Shown here: positions 42,599 through 53,211 of the stretch, in pieces
Layout of the letters: each line of letters starts with the position of its first letter
Position numbering within the stretch: position 1 is the first letter of the stretch
Source: Hirsutella rhossiliensis
Lineage: Eukaryota > Ascomycota > Sordariomycetes > Hypocreales > Ophiocordycipitaceae
Direction of reading: 5' to 3'
Length of the DNA stretch: 64,000 nt
Assembly (NCBI RefSeq): GCF_020360975.1
Contig: NW_025408668.1
Span: 4,464,001-4,528,000 of the forward strand
Translations under genes and position numbers: made by a program
The notes under the pieces: generated by a model
Databases searched by the model: none
Told to the model about the DNA's origin: nothing
The model's input: the letters and a program-made list of their open reading frames with translations, nothing else

Positions 42599-42821
42599 TT
42601 CTTATACTCCGTGTATGTGTGAGTGTCCGGGTTCTGAACCCGTCCATAAGTGGAGTGATGGATATGTAAGCTGTGCCAGCAAACTATCCAATGAGTGCGT
42701 GGCGTCACCCTCCCTGTGTGGCTGCCTCTTAGTACGATTGAGCTCCCGCCGGTCACTTCAATTTAGTACCACACTCAAGCTGCGCAAGGTGTCTAGGACT
42801 GGGGCTGGGCCGTTGTGCCAT
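42599..42821 (-). promoter_or_regulatory. Promoter of U24
   Basis: TATA box (TTCTTATACTCC) at 42598-42609, GTCCGGGTTCTGAACCCGTCC inverted repeat, CCAATGAG near 42689. Confidence 0.75.
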
Positions 42822-42858
42822 GGCCCCCTATAAACCAAACTTAAGCATATAGGGGGCC
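42822..42858 (-). repeat. Stem-loop 21 (U24)
   Basis: Loop form L3 (sense CTATATGCTTAAG), flank form F1. Confidence 0.85.
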
Positions 42859-43125
42859 CGGGGGTAGAAGGGACTCCGCCCTTCCTCCTGTCCCTCGCCT
42901 CCTGCTCGGTACTGGTGACCTCCATCCTGTCGTTCAAAACCTCCTCCTGTCGGTTTTCTCGCTCCGCTCAAGCACCTCCCTCCGGTCGGGGTGGCCCAAC
43001 GGGTACTGTTTGTATGTGTCTCGGGTGGTGAAGTGACTTAAGTAGGGACTGAGCGGGTGTTGGAGTGGTTGTATGTCCGTCGTGCGCCTTTCAGACGCCT
43101 ACTCCTCTCCACTGGGTAATGATAC

Positions 43126-43317
43126 CTTGTAAACGATTGACACGATTGAAGATGAGTTGACGTGACGCTTCGCTGCTGTTCACGTCCAGTCCTTCGGCCT
43201 GTCCGCACTCCTTCGGAGTAAATTCCATAGTGATGGAATGGCCCTCCGGGGGTGATCATTCGAGTAATGTCTCTTGAAACAGTGTTCTTGTAAACGTTGA
43301 AGGTGTCCTTGTAAACG
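43126..43317 (-). other. Tail hairpin module of U25
   Basis: Plus strand: CTTGTAAACG, CAGTCCTTCGGCCTG, ACTCCTTCGGAGT, ATTCCATAGTGATGGAAT, then two CTTGTAAACG. Confidence 0.8.
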
Positions 43318-43631
43318 CCTCAAGTGACTTGGAGCGTGGAATACGTATAAACAAGGGTTAATCTACGTCTTGTGTGCATTCTCGTAAACGCTTAGGAAAA
43401 GAAGAATATCTCCTGTATGCGTGATGGGTGATGTTCGTCTACAACACAACATCTTAGGCCGAATGACTGGAAATGTCTATAAACGAGGCCAACACCCGAA
43501 AAGGGAAAGTGCCCACGAAGGGACCGAAAGCCAATCGCATTTGCTCATCCATACCCAATGAGATGCCAATTTCGTCACGTAAAGAAGACAAGCCTAAGCC
43601 AAATTGCCGACGCATCATACCGAAACTGCGC

Positions 43632-44334
43632 CTAATCATCCGTCACTGCCACTGCCGGAACATGGCAGACTCTTCGATAACCAGCGAGGAAACCCTTCCG
43701 GTGTTCAATCCAGGAGTCATGTGCGTCTAGGGACACGACCTCAAAGAAGGACGAGTCGGCCACCCGTAGTACCGGAGATAGCCTGCCGCCCCTGCTACGG
43801 GGACAGCCCAGGTATTTCTCCACCGCCCGTTCCAACTGAAGACCCGTCCAAGCGCCTGAGAGGGGACAGGCCATGTCGAGCAGAAGCACGATGCAACATG
43901 CATCGCTCCCCCGTGTGCCGGCGGAGCTCGAACTGTCTGATGCCGACGAAGGAGAAGGTGAACGGGGACTTTGCGCCCCGGGGAACCAAACATCAGCTCT
44001 CACCTTGAGTCGAGTCTCCAACAAAGACCAACACTGGTCCCTCCGACTCCCGTCTGGAAAGAGCAAATGAACCGCGAGGGTCGACCCCCCCGCTTGAACG
44101 GGCGTCATAGCATCCGCGTGTCGAAAGCAGCGCAGGCATCGCCCGCGAGCTTCCGCAAGTTCATGTATATGTCCGCTCCCGCGTCACCAAAAGATTCCAC
44201 GATCTCATCTCCATCGCTCGACCCTCCCGGGGCTGTGAGACTCCTGAACCGTGCTACTCGAATCCGAGCCAGAACCACTGTGGTAATGGACAAGAGGACG
44301 ACGCCCGTCCTCATCGCTGACGTAGTCTGTCATG
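43632..44334 (-). CDS. Family E protein of U25, frames broken
   Basis: Relative of the U34 gene. From the ATG at 44334 the first stretch carries GSGSDSSSTVQESHSP; the frame then changes twice relative to U34 (near 44230 in a G-run, and near 44105) before GGSTLAVHLLF and the strongly conserved LERAVEKYLGCPRSRGGRLS. A donor-like AAGGTGAGA and acceptor-like CAGACAG bracket a possible intron at the place of the U34 intron, but the frame does not close cleanly. Either sequencing indels or decay. Function unknown. Confidence 0.5.
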
Positions 44335-44547
44335 GCAGCCTGCTTGGCGGGTAGGGGACAGCACGAGAGCTAGAGAAATGTGCACTTGCACTAGAATCCT
44401 CAAGAACTTCCACGAGGTTTACCAAAGAAACCTGTGAGAAGATGCAGGCTTTCACTCCCGTTCAACTGAACTCCGTCAATCTGGCGGCGCATCCAACAGA
44501 AGCCAGTCAGAAGAACTTCTCTCGAGTTGGACTGGGCGAGACGTTGC

Positions 44548-44764
44548 TCTTATACCTCCCGCATCTAGCTTGTCCGGGTTGCACCAACCCGGCCATGTGT
44601 GGAGCAGTCGTGGAAGCTGCGCAACCCGACCAAGTGTGACGTACCATGTTCTCTCCGCTCCATTGGTTCTTATGACTCACTTCTTTCCCCCCTGTCAATC
44701 CGTGCTAGTACTGCAGTGAATCACGTGCGTTCATCCTGCTCTATGGGCTGGGCCGTTGTGCCAT
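44548..44764 (-). promoter_or_regulatory. Promoter of U25
   Basis: TATA box (CTTATACCTC) at 44549-44558, GTCCGGGTTGCACCAACCCGGCC inverted repeat, inverted CCAAT (CATTGGTTC ~44661), AATCACGTGCG (~44719). Confidence 0.8.
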
Positions 44765-44800
44765 GGCCCCCTATAAACCAAACTTAAGTAATAGGGGGCC
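44765..44800 (-). repeat. Stem-loop 22 (U25)
   Basis: Loop form L1, flank form F1. Confidence 0.85.
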
Positions 44801-45054
44801 CAAGAGTAGCAGTGACTCCCTCACTCTACTGTCCCTTCGCCTCCAGCTCCGGTACCTTTGACCTCCCTCCAGTCGTGCAAAGACTCGCTCCGCTCAGACA
44901 TGCTCCGTCCCGTCGCGGGCCCAACGGTGAAAGTGGGTTGTAGCGACTCACTGTGTTTGTGCGTGGGAGTACCTGTGTGGATCGTGTGTGCTGTGTTCTC
45001 AGTCCGTCGCCCTTCGGTTGCTCCTCCTTCCTGGGTACTACTCCCTTGTAAACG

Positions 45055-45204
45055 GTGTGTTCAATCGAAGAGTCGTGAGCGTGGCTCTCCACAGTCGAAC
45101 CTTCGGCTCGCCTGCACCCCCCTTGCGGGGGGGTTGATTCCGTAGTCCTGAGTGGATTGGAGATTTAGGGTTGGTAGCCGGGGCAGTGAATGATCTTGTA
45201 AACG
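45055..45204 (-). other. Tail hairpin module of U26
   Basis: Plus strand: CTTGTAAACG, GAACCTTCGGCTC, CCCCCTTGCGGGGGG, CTTGTAAACG; further CTTGTAAACG-like motifs to ~45340. Confidence 0.75.
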
Positions 45205-45513
45205 GTTTCAGGTACAGTATCTGGGTTGGTCTACATGTAAACGTATGAAGAAGAGTCCGAAAAGTCTACGGCGTTGTTACAGGCGGATTGCTCAGAGTAA
45301 GTGCTCCTGTAAACGGATGAAGTGTCCTTGTAAACGGGGTTGAGTTTACGATCTACGTGGTGTTCGGTGGTAGCCCGGAGCAATGTCTACTACTTGTACT
45401 TGTAGTGCCGGTTTACACAATCACTTGCGGTCGTCACGGTGACTCCCCAGGTCGTGTATAGATGCACTTCTCGGAGCCGTGGACTCGTCTACCAAGCAGA
45501 ATACAATCATGGC

Positions 45514-46029
45514 TCATTGCCCACCCATTCCCCCCCCGGAGACAAGTGCAGGGCCCGGACCGAAGCCGGAAGCCAATACTGTCCGTCCACCGATCCAGTT
45601 GCCAAAGACATCGCCACCCTTGGCGACATATGTCTGCACACTGTAGAGGAACTCGGCGACCGACTCGCCGTGCCGCTTCTTCTTGATGTTGATTGAGTGC
45701 GTATCAACGACCCTCTTGTCACCGACAAGAATCCAGACGGAGAGACTAAGCCTTGCCCTCGGCCAGTAGACCCTCTTCGAGAACCTCAAGACCACGTGGT
45801 AGTGAGGCGTGCCGTCCTCGTGCAGCTCCCTGCTGCCAAAGACGTCGACCGTTACCTTGCTCGTAGCCTTCACACGAGACAGGCTGTCGGCTACGGAGTG
45901 CCTCAGACATCGATGGAACTCCTCCTTGTCGTGGACCCGACTGCGGGTGTAGGTGACGAAAACGACATCGGCATACATAACAAAGTCAGTGCGGCCCCCG
46001 GGGGCCTTCCTGCCGACCGTGGACTGCAT
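45514..46029 (-). CDS. rep: Rolling-circle replication initiator (Rep endonuclease)
   Basis: A 171-aa protein from the ATG at 46029 with the three signature motifs of HUH replication endonucleases of CRESS-DNA replicons. Motif I is VFVTYT (residues 23-28). Motif II is in ELHEDGTPHYHV, with metal-binding H76-Y-H78. Motif III is VQTYVAKGGDVFG, with catalytic Y134 and K137. HSINI (111-115) sits where geminivirus Reps have HPNI, just before motif III. Expected action: nick the origin stem-loop, stay joined to the 5' end through Tyr134, and re-join after a round of rolling-circle replication. The SF3 helicase domain usual after motif III is absent: the protein stops 31 residues later. The TATA box is ~460 nt upstream, so a 5' exon is possible. 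Closest in pattern to geminivirus/genomovirus-type Reps and to Rep-like genes in fungi. Confidence 0.85.
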   Translation of the reverse strand: MQSTVGRKAPGGRTDFVMYADVVFVTYTRSRVHDKEEFHRCLRHSVADSLSRVKATSKVTVDVFGSRELHEDGTPHYHVVLRFSKRVYWPRARLSLSVWILVGDKRVVDTHSINIKKKRHGESVAEFLYSVQTYVAKGGDVFGNWIGGRTVLASGFGPGPALVSGGGMGGQ

Positions 46030-46485
46030 CTCCAGTCGAGCGCCGTCTCCGTCGATCACCCTGTTGCGAGTGCGGGCGCAGTGCAAAGAAAAGAAAAAGA
46101 GTGAGACGTGTGAACTACCCGGTTCCCAGAAAAGGTGGGCGGTCCATGACCTTTATACCCGCCATGGGCACAGCAGGCAACAGACGGGGACGTCCCCAGG
46201 GCCGTCTAGCAGGGTCCGACATGTTGAATAAGCACCCTTCCCAAGAGTGCGTGCCACCCTCTGTGAGCGGTGTCCGTCCTCCCGGCCACAGAAATCTTCC
46301 CGGCAAACGAGCCCCCGTGGGAGCGCATCAAGCGCACGTTCTCCTTCCAGTCGCTCCATCCCAGCCTCCGTCGTCTGCCCGTGTGTTTGTGCGCGGCGCA
46401 CGGCATCGTCCCATGCCTCTTGAAAGGAAACAAGAGAAAAGAAGAACAGCCCGGTGTTCTCTGTTGTGTGGGCGGGCATCCAGCC

Positions 46486-46709
46486 CTCTTTATACCTTCC
46501 AGTGTCTGAGTTGTTGTCCGGGTGCTCCCCCCGGACGGAAGTGGAGTTGAGAAAAGCTGCGCAATCCAACCATTAACGCGCCATCTTCCGTCCCGTTGAT
46601 TGGCTCTTAGTACCCGCTCCGTTCCCCCCTTGTCACTCCCGCGCTATGCACTGCAGCGTATCTACTTTGTAGTAACACACTGCTCTAGTACGTTGGGCCA
46701 TGGAGCAGA
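46486..46709 (-). promoter_or_regulatory. Promoter of U26 (Rep unit)
   Basis: TATA box (CTCTTTATACC) at 46486-46496, GTCCGGGTGCTCCCCCCGGAC inverted repeat, inverted CCAAT (GATTGGCTC ~46600). Confidence 0.8.
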
Positions 46710-46745
46710 GGCCCCCTATAAACCAAACTTAAGTAATAGGGGGCC
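46710..46745 (-). repeat. Stem-loop 23 (U26, Rep unit)
   Basis: Loop form L1, flank form F2. Confidence 0.85.
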
Positions 46746-47004
46746 CAAGAGTAGAAGTGACTCCCTCACTCTACTGTCTTCTCCCGCCAGTCGAAGTCCC
46801 TTTGACTCCCTCCAGTCGTGCAAAGACTCGCTCCGCTCAAGCACCTCCTCCGGTCGGGGCCCAGGATGTAGCTTTTGTACTGTCAGTGCATGTGCCAGTG
46901 ACTTTGAATTGCATTCGGTCGGTCAGTCTCCCGGGACTGTGTTCTTGTGTATGGTCCGTCGCATGCCCCTGGGACAATTGCTCCTCCTGTCGCGTGAAGA
47001 CCGG

Positions 47005-47165
47005 CTTGTAAACGGGTTTACTCGATTGAAGAGATGTGAGCGTGGCTTCCACACCCAGTCCTTCGGCCTGTCTGCACCCCCTTTGGGGATTGCTTTCGAA
47101 GTGATGAAGAGTCCTCCGGAGGTGATAATTCAGTACAGAGTGAATGAATGGGCTACCTTGTAAAC
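47005..47165 (-). other. Tail hairpin module of U27
   Basis: Plus strand: CTTGTAAACG, CAGTCCTTCGGCCTG, a weakened CCCCCTTTGGGG, CCTCCGGAGG, CTTGTAAACG. Confidence 0.75.
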
Positions 47166-47432
47166 GTGGGTTACTCTACTCTCTTTGGGTGGTGTTCTTG
47201 TAAACGCTTGAGGAATACTTGTCAACGTTGTGGATGTCTACTCAGTGTGCGTCACGTGTGCATGTGCATGTTCCTGTTCAAGTCACGCGGCTTCTTCATT
47301 GGCCTCCCAAGAGTAGACACTATTGCTATGTGAGGGCATCGTGACACGCCGATGCGGTAAGTGTTCCCCCAACGCCTACGCTCCGAAGTACAAGGGACAA
47401 ACTCCATCCATCATCAATCTGTTTTGAAAACG

Positions 47433-48150
47433 TCACAGCTCCCGTGTGACCAGCCCGGTGGCAAACTTCAGGTTCTTCTTCTTCTCCGCTGCGGAGCCCA
47501 CGACGGATTCTCCCACGTGGAGCAATAGCTGGTCCACATCTCGTGCTGTCACCCCGGGCGACTTTGTCAGCTCTGGACGATTCAACATTGACAGGGCCGC
47601 CTACCGTGCAGCCTTTCCATCTGATTCACGTTCCTAGGAAAGCCGTCAATCACTTCGCCCGTGAGAACGCTGTGCAGGGGCACCAGATCCATGTCTCCGC
47701 GGACAACCGTGCCATTCCGAGCCCGCACCACTGCGTTCCGGTTCCTACCGAACGGGGAAGAAGTAGGGTCAGCAGCTCAAGCTGAGAAGCACTACGGAGG
47801 GTCAACCCACGAAACGATGACCTTGCGGTCTAAGCCATCCATTCGGCGGTCCACTTGGTCAAAGCGACGATTCATCGTCTGCTCCAAGGCGGTAAAACGC
47901 TCCATCATGAGCTCCATCCTCTCGAGAAGACGAGCCCCGCCGTCCACTGCCGGCAGGTTTTCGCACCGCTCAAAGTGTTCGGCTGCATCCCTGAAGTTGT
48001 GCGCCACCTGGCTGAAGTCCGGCTGCTGTCGTGCCCGCTCCATAGCTCGGAACGAAAAAGAGTCCCGACAGGTAATCGATCCCGAATCGACGGAAATCAC
48101 TCCGTGGTTCCAAAAGAACAGTGCACCTATTCCAATGGTGCGATGACGTG
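47433..48150 (-). CDS. Family D protein of U27, spliced
   Basis: Exon 1 ends at 47811 and includes GVISVDSGSIT, AEHFERCENLPAVDGG and a heptad-like MERFTALEQTMNRRFDQVD. Intron 1 is 47745-47810 (66 nt), exon 2 is 47605-47744 (140 nt; DLVPLHSVLTGEVIDGFP), intron 2 is 47546-47604 (59 nt, GTAGGC...GTGACAG), exon 3 is 47433-47545 (113 nt; KKKNLKFATGLVTREL). Lengths and phases equal those of U10 although the proteins differ at most positions, which is strong evidence for a selected, spliced gene. The 5' end beyond ~48150 is unresolved. Function unknown. Confidence 0.75.
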
Positions 48151-48416
48151 GGGTGGTCGCGTCACCCCAGTGACCCAGAGACGATAGATACACAGCACGC
48201 GGGCTTCCCGCGTAGTCACCTGACTCTATGCCTGAGTAAGCGATATCCTCCGGGCCGCCATTTCCCCCGTAGTCGGAAAAAACAGGGATGGCCTACCCTG
48301 GATCGAGTCGTCTCCTTGGCCGACCAAAACAGTGTTCTCTCTCGTGTCCCACCTGTTGTGAAGATGCAAGGAAAGAGAGTGTCCCACAGTCGCTCTACTT
48401 GTTGGGGGCGAGCCTG

Positions 48417-48631
48417 CCCTTTATACGGCTTTGTCCCCAGCCGCGTGTGCTGTATCCGTCCGGGCTCCCAACCCGTCCTGTAGTGGGGTCATGCAACTGC
48501 GAAGCTGACCAATGACGTAGTACCCTCCGCCGGGTGTACCTTCCTATGACTCAGTGTCTCCTCCGGTACAAAACTGTTATAAACTACATCCAAGCTAAAG
48601 CAAGGTGTCTAGAGCTGGGCCATGGAGCAGA
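48417..48631 (-). promoter_or_regulatory. Promoter of U27
   Basis: TATA box (CTTTATACGG) at 48419-48428, GTCCGGGCTCCCAACCCGTCC repeat, CCAATGACG near 48509. Confidence 0.75.
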
Positions 48632-48667
48632 GGCCCCCTATAAACCAAACTTAAGGATATAGGGGGC
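48632..48667 (-). repeat. Stem-loop 24 (U27)
   Basis: Loop form L2, flank form F2; tail-side end GGGGGCG. Confidence 0.85.
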
Positions 48668-49003
48668 GCGGGGGTATGCGTGACCTCCCGTCACACACCG
48701 ACTTCGCCCTCCAGGCTCGTACCAGTGTCCTCCCTCCAGTCGTCCAGTTCCTCGTTCCACTCGTCAGATCTCGCCCGCTCATACAAAACTCTCCGGTCGT
48801 GGCCCAGGCTGTGATTGGCGGTTGTGTGTGCGGGTGTGTTCACGTGGTTGTGTGTGACTGAGTGACTTGGGGTGGTGTGTTTGTGTGTTGGTATCCGTCA
48901 CTTAGTCCGTACCGGTATGCACGATTGTTCTTTGGTGCGACTGTGTAGTGTTTAGTCCGTCGCGCGCCTTTCAGACGCTCGCTCCTCGTGTCCTGTGTAG
49001 ATT

Positions 49004-49155
49004 CCCTAGTGAACGGGTTGAGTCGATTTGAAGATTCTTGCAGCGTGGCTCTCCACAGTCAGTCCTTCGGCCTGCCTGCCCCCTTCGGGGATTGCCTTCA
49101 TAGCTCTGAAGGAGTCCTCCGGAGGTGATCACTCCAGTCTGTCTCTTGTAAACGC
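49004..49155 (-). other. Tail hairpin module of U28
   Basis: Inverted copy of the U4 tail; the CCCC hairpin is shortened (GCCCCCTTCGGGG). Confidence 0.75.
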
Positions 49156-49403
49156 TGTCAGGTGCTTGCAAAGGGGTTCAAGGTGTAGTCGGGGCAGCGG
49201 AATCTGGATTCATTCCGTCAGTCTCTTCTAGACGAGGAGGGCTGAGTCTACTATCTGTTCCGTTCCCTTGTTAAACGGCTCATGGAGAAAGGTCTACGCG
49301 GAGGAAGAAAAGACCGTGTGCGATGTGTTGCGTCCAGTAGAGGCCGGGGATGCATTGGGGTGAAGTCTACATGTGTGTTGGAAGGGGGGGGGCGGCAGCG
49401 GGT

Positions 49404-49500
49404 GCCTTTATACCCTGGATGTGACCCATTTGCGTCCGGGTCTCACGCCCGGTCAATTGTGTGGGTGCATGGAAGCTTGCAGAACCTGGCCGAAGCTGCC
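49404..49500 (-). promoter_or_regulatory. Second, internal promoter of U28
   Basis: TATA box (CCTTTATACC) at 49405-49414 and GTCCGGGTCTCACGCCCGGTC repeat, as in U4. Confidence 0.6.
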
Positions 49501-50280
49501 TCTGACTAGCCATGTTCCCTCGCGGTAACTATCTCTATTTTCCCCTCCGTGTGTCTGTCTACGAGTGAGGGCATCGTGAGTGCTCTTGGGTGTGTGCGGG
49601 CCGTCCCTTCTCTCCGAGTGTTCCTTCGCAGTCACTTGACTCTCACCAAGTCCCTCAAGGCCCGGGGCACGAAAACGGCTTTGGTGAAACGCCCGCCAGG
49701 GCTGTTGAACGCAGTGGATAAGTGTAGAAACGGAAGCAAGCGGGAGCGCAGCCCGCATGGGCGGAGTGGGAGCGAGTGAACAATGTCCAACCTGTTCTCA
49801 CCCGATGCCTTCTGGCAATTGAGTCACGGTGTTCGCAAGGGAGTCTTACCCAGATGCGGATACCAACCGAGTCCCCATGGCGGGGACAGTGTAGAAGAAA
49901 GAGAGTGCCGTGGACAAGTGAGTCCACTCAGAGTGCTTCTCTTTCTTTGTTCCCCGTTCGTTTCTTCTTGATCACTGATCCTCTGTGTCTGTCCGTTCCT
50001 CTCGTCACCTTTCTCACCTTGTTTCTTCGCAGTCACTTGACTCTGATTGTTCCTCTCGTCACTTTCTTCTCCTTGTGTCCCCCGGGCCACGTTGTATGTG
50101 TGCGTCCATCCCTCCGGTCCTCTGTCTGCTGTCTCAGTCAGTCAAGGCTGGTGTGAAAGAACTGCAGCGTTCTGTGTAGTCGAGGGGCGGTAGCGCCTCC
50201 GTCCCCTTGCCTCCTCTTCAAAATGAAAGAGGAGAGTAGAACCGTCTTAGGTTCCAGTGTCAAAGAGGCGGGCACCCCCC

Positions 50281-50507
50281 TTCTTATAGCTCACTCCGTG
50301 GGTGTGTTCTCCACCTGTGTCCGGGTGGTCTCCCACCCCGTCATATGACTTGGACGTGCATGGAAGCTACGCAACCTGCATCCTCTGCACCGACCTGATC
50401 CCTCTCGTCTCATTGGTCGTTATGACTGCATGCACTCCCCCCCGTCGTTTCTGCTTAGTACCACACTCAAGCTGCGCAAGGTGTCTAGAGCTGGGCCGTT
50501 GTGCCAT
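50281..50507 (-). promoter_or_regulatory. First promoter of U28
   Basis: TATA box (CTTATAGCTC) at 50283-50292, GTCCGGGTGGTCTCCCACCCCGTC repeat, inverted CCAAT (CATTGGTCG ~50411). Confidence 0.7.
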
Positions 50508-50543
50508 GGCCCCCTATAAACCAAACTTAAGGATATAGGGGGC
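50508..50543 (-). repeat. Stem-loop 25 (U28)
   Basis: Loop form L2, flank form F1. U4, otherwise its copy, has loop form L1. Confidence 0.85.
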
Positions 50544-50877
50544 GCGGGGGTATGCGTGACCTCCCGTCACACACCGACTTCGCCCTCCAGGCTCGTACCA
50601 GTGTCCTCCCTCCAGTCGTCCAGTTCCTCGTTCCACTCGTCAGATCTCGCTCCGCTCATACAAAACCTCCGGTCGTGGCCCAGGCTGTGATTGGCGGTTG
50701 TGTGTGCGGGTGTGTTCACGTGGTTGTGTGTGACTGAGTGACTTGGGGTGGTGTGTTTGTGTGTTGGTATCCGTCACTTAGTCCGTACCGGTATGCACGA
50801 TTGTTCTTTGGTGCGACTGTGTAGTGTTTAGTCCGTCGCGCGCCTTTCAGACGCTCGCTCCTCGTGTCCTGTGTAGA

Positions 50878-51033
50878 TTCCCTAGTGAACGGGTTGAGTC
50901 GATTTGAAGATTCTTGCAGCGTGGCTCTCCACAGTCAGTCCTTCGGCCTGCCTGCACCCCCCTTCGGGGGGATTGCCTTCATAGCTCTGAAGGAGTCCTC
51001 CGGAGGTGATCACTCCAGTCTGTCTCTTGTAAA
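50878..51033 (-). other. Tail hairpin module of U29
   Basis: As U28, with the longer CCCCCCTTCGGGGGG hairpin. Confidence 0.75.
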
Positions 51034-51283
51034 CGCTGTCAGGTGCTTGCAAAGGGGTTCAAGGTGTAGTCGGGGCAGCGGAATCTGGATTCATTCCGTC
51101 AGTCTCTTCTAGACGAGGAGGGCTGAGTCTACTATCTGTTCCGTTCCCTTGTTAAACGGCTCATGGAGAAAGGTCTACGCGGAGGAAGAAAAGACCGTGT
51201 GCGATGTGTTGCGTCCAGTAGAGGCCGGGGATGCATTGGGGTGAAGTCTACATGTGTGTTGGAAGGGGGGGGGCGGCAGCGGG

Positions 51284-51380
51284 TGCCTTTATACCCTGGA
51301 TGTGACCCATTTGCGTCCGGGTCTCACGCCCGGTCAATTGTGTGGGTGCATGGAAGCTTGCAGAACCTGGCCGAAGCTGC
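51284..51380 (-). promoter_or_regulatory. Internal promoter of U29
   Basis: TATA box (CCTTTATACC) at 51286-51295 and GTCCGGGTCTCACGCCCGGTC repeat, as in U4 and U28. Confidence 0.6.
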
Positions 51381-52140
51381 CTCTGACTAGCCATGTTCCC
51401 TCGCGGTAACTATCTCTATTTTCCTCCGTGTGTCTGTCTACGAGTGAGGGCATCGTGAGTGCCGTCTTGGGTGTGTGCGGGCCGTCCCTTCTCTCCGAGT
51501 GTTCCTTCGCAGTCACTTGACTCTCACCAAGTCCCTCAAGGCCCGGGGCACGAAAACGGCTTTGGTGAAACGCCCGCCAGGGCTGTTGAACGCAGTGGAT
51601 AAGTGTAGAAACGGAAGCAAGCGGGAGCGCAGCCCGCATGGGCGGAGTGGGAGCGAGTGAACAATGTCCAACCTGTTCTCACCCGATGCCTTCTGGCAAT
51701 TGAGTCACGGTGTTCGCAAGGGAGTCTTACCCAGATGCGGATACCAACCGAGTCCCCATGGCGGGGACAGTGTAGAAGAAAGAGAGTGCCGTGGACAAGT
51801 GAGTCCACTCAGAGTGCTTCTCTTCTCTTTGTTCCCCCCGTTCGTTTCTTCTTGATCACTGATCCTCTGTGTCTGTCCGTTCCTCTCGTCACCTTTCTCA
51901 CCTTGTTTCTTCGCAGTCACTTGACTCTGATTGTTCCTCTCGTCACTTTCTTCTCCTTGTGTCCCCCAGGCCACGTTGTATGTGTGCGTCCATCCCTCCG
52001 GTCCTCTGTCTGCTGTCTCAGTCAGTCAAGGCTGGTGTGAAAGAACTGCAGCGTTCTGTGTAGTCGAGGGGCGGTAGCGCCTCCGTCCCCTTGGCTCCAC
52101 AAAGATCGAGTACGTGTCTCCCCGACCAGAGTCTCGCCCG

Positions 52141-52383
52141 CTAGGTCGCTAGAACGAACACCTCATTTACTACTTCATAAAGGAATGGACAGGAGTCCGC
52201 GTGCTGTTCAGCAGAGTTGCAAGGGACGGTTTCACTCGTGCAAACGCCCCACCGAGTGGTGACGAAAAGAAGCCCAGCTCCGGGAATACGATGGCGACAG
52301 GCAATGGTCCTTGTGCATACTTCCAATGAATGGCCACCTAGCCTGGATGGGGACTCACGGCGCCGTGCCTCGGGTTCCAACAT
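52141..52383 (-). CDS. Family B protein of U29 (3' part)
   Basis: Minus-strand frame open from ~52524 to the stop at 52141; the first ATG inside is at 52383. It ends SETVPCNSAEQHADSCPFLY followed by EVVNEVFVLAT, matching the U8 protein. The stop comes shortly after the shared block, while U8 continues for ~45 residues, so this copy may be truncated at the chimeric join (~52096). Upstream exons are likely but unplaced. Function unknown. Confidence 0.45.
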   Translation of the reverse strand: MLEPEARRRESPSRLGGHSLEVCTRTIACRHRIPGAGLLFVTTRWGVCTSETVPCNSAEQHADSCPFLYEVVNEVFVLAT

Positions 52384-52665
52384 TGTGCGTAGCACAAGTA
52401 ACCTGTCCCAGTTGGCAAAGAGCGGTAGAATAGACCCCTGTCCGAATGCCTCCGGGGTGTAGGAGAGGGAAACACACCACTTGGTGTCGCGTGTCAGTGC
52501 GAGTGTCTGTTTGCTGCTGCGCAAACCTTTGCAATGACTTTCGCCGGACTCCAGGAGCCAGACTCCGTGTTCTCTGACGACAGAAGATCAACCGGCCTCG
52601 GTTGGATGAATAAAGAAGAAAACAGAACCGGGCATGGTTCCGTGTGTGTTGGAGGGGGCCTGCCC

Positions 52666-52888
52666 TCTTATATTCCTCTCGGTTGCTGATCCCCAGCAGG
52701 GGTGTGTTCTGCCTGAACCCATCCAGTTGTGGAGTCGTGGAAGCTGTGCAACCCGACCAGTGGCGCGCCATCTTCCGTCCCGTTGATTGGCTCTTAGAAC
52801 TAAGTCACTTCCCCCCTGTCCGTTGACTTCTAGTACTACACTCAATCACGTGCGTGAAAGGTGTCTAAAGACTGGGCCATGGAGCAGA
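52666..52888 (-). promoter_or_regulatory. Promoter of U29 (family B gene)
   Basis: TATA box (CTTATATTCC) at 52667-52676, inverted CCAAT (GATTGGCTC ~52785), AATCACGTGCGTG (~52843). Confidence 0.7.
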
Positions 52889-52923
52889 GGCCCCCTATAA
52901 ACCAAACTTAAGTAATAGGGGGC
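52889..52923 (-). repeat. Stem-loop 26 (U29)
   Basis: Loop form L1, flank form F2; tail-side end GGGGGCA. Confidence 0.85.
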
Positions 52924-53211
52924 ACAGGCGACAGAGTGACTCCGTCCCTCACCGTGTCTTCGCTGCCGGCTCAGGTCACTCCTCGCCTCCAGCTCGTCTC
53001 CTTCCAGTCGATCAACTCACTCCGTTCGTGGCCCAGAGGTAGCTTTTGTATTGTCATTCTGCGTGACAGATACTTGATCTGTCAGTGTGTCCTCCACACC
53101 CTTCCCTTGCTCGTTACACTCGCTTAGTCAAGAGCCCTGTCTCTTGTAGTGTATGTTGCTGTCCGTCGTGCGCCTTTCAGACGCTCACTCCTCCTATGGT
53201 ACGTTTACTCC

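Larger units (their letters stand above)
40961..42858 (-). repeat. Unit U24, complete, 1898 bp
   Basis: Complete minus-oriented unit with a family B gene. The element GTGAGGCCATTCCCAAG (41590) is a diverged form of the conserved 3' element. Confidence 0.8.
42859..44800 (-). repeat. Unit U25, complete, 1942 bp
   Basis: Complete minus-oriented unit with a family E gene. 43320-43630 carries an extra CTCGTAAACG and no recognised gene. Confidence 0.85.
44801..46745 (-). repeat. Unit U26, Rep-bearing unit, 1945 bp
   Basis: Complete minus-oriented unit and the only one with a replication-initiator gene. Same stem-loop, promoter, tail and iterons as the others, which is what trans-replication of the other units by one Rep would require. 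Confidence 0.85.
46746..48667 (-). repeat. Unit U27, complete, 1922 bp
   Basis: Complete minus-oriented unit with a well-preserved family D gene. The element GTGAGGGCATCGTGACACGCC lies at 47330. Confidence 0.85.
48668..50543 (-). repeat. Unit U28, complete, 1876 bp, inverted copy of U4
   Basis: Same length as U4 and nearly identical in the opposite orientation, including both promoters. No convincing ORF. Confidence 0.85.
50544..52923 (-). repeat. Unit U29, 2380 bp chimera
   Basis: From 50544 to ~52096 it repeats U28 (iterons, tail, internal promoter, GC-rich region); at CCGTCCCCTTGGCTCC (~52088) it switches to a family B gene with its own promoter. Apparently two units recombined, which explains the excess length. 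Confidence 0.8.
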
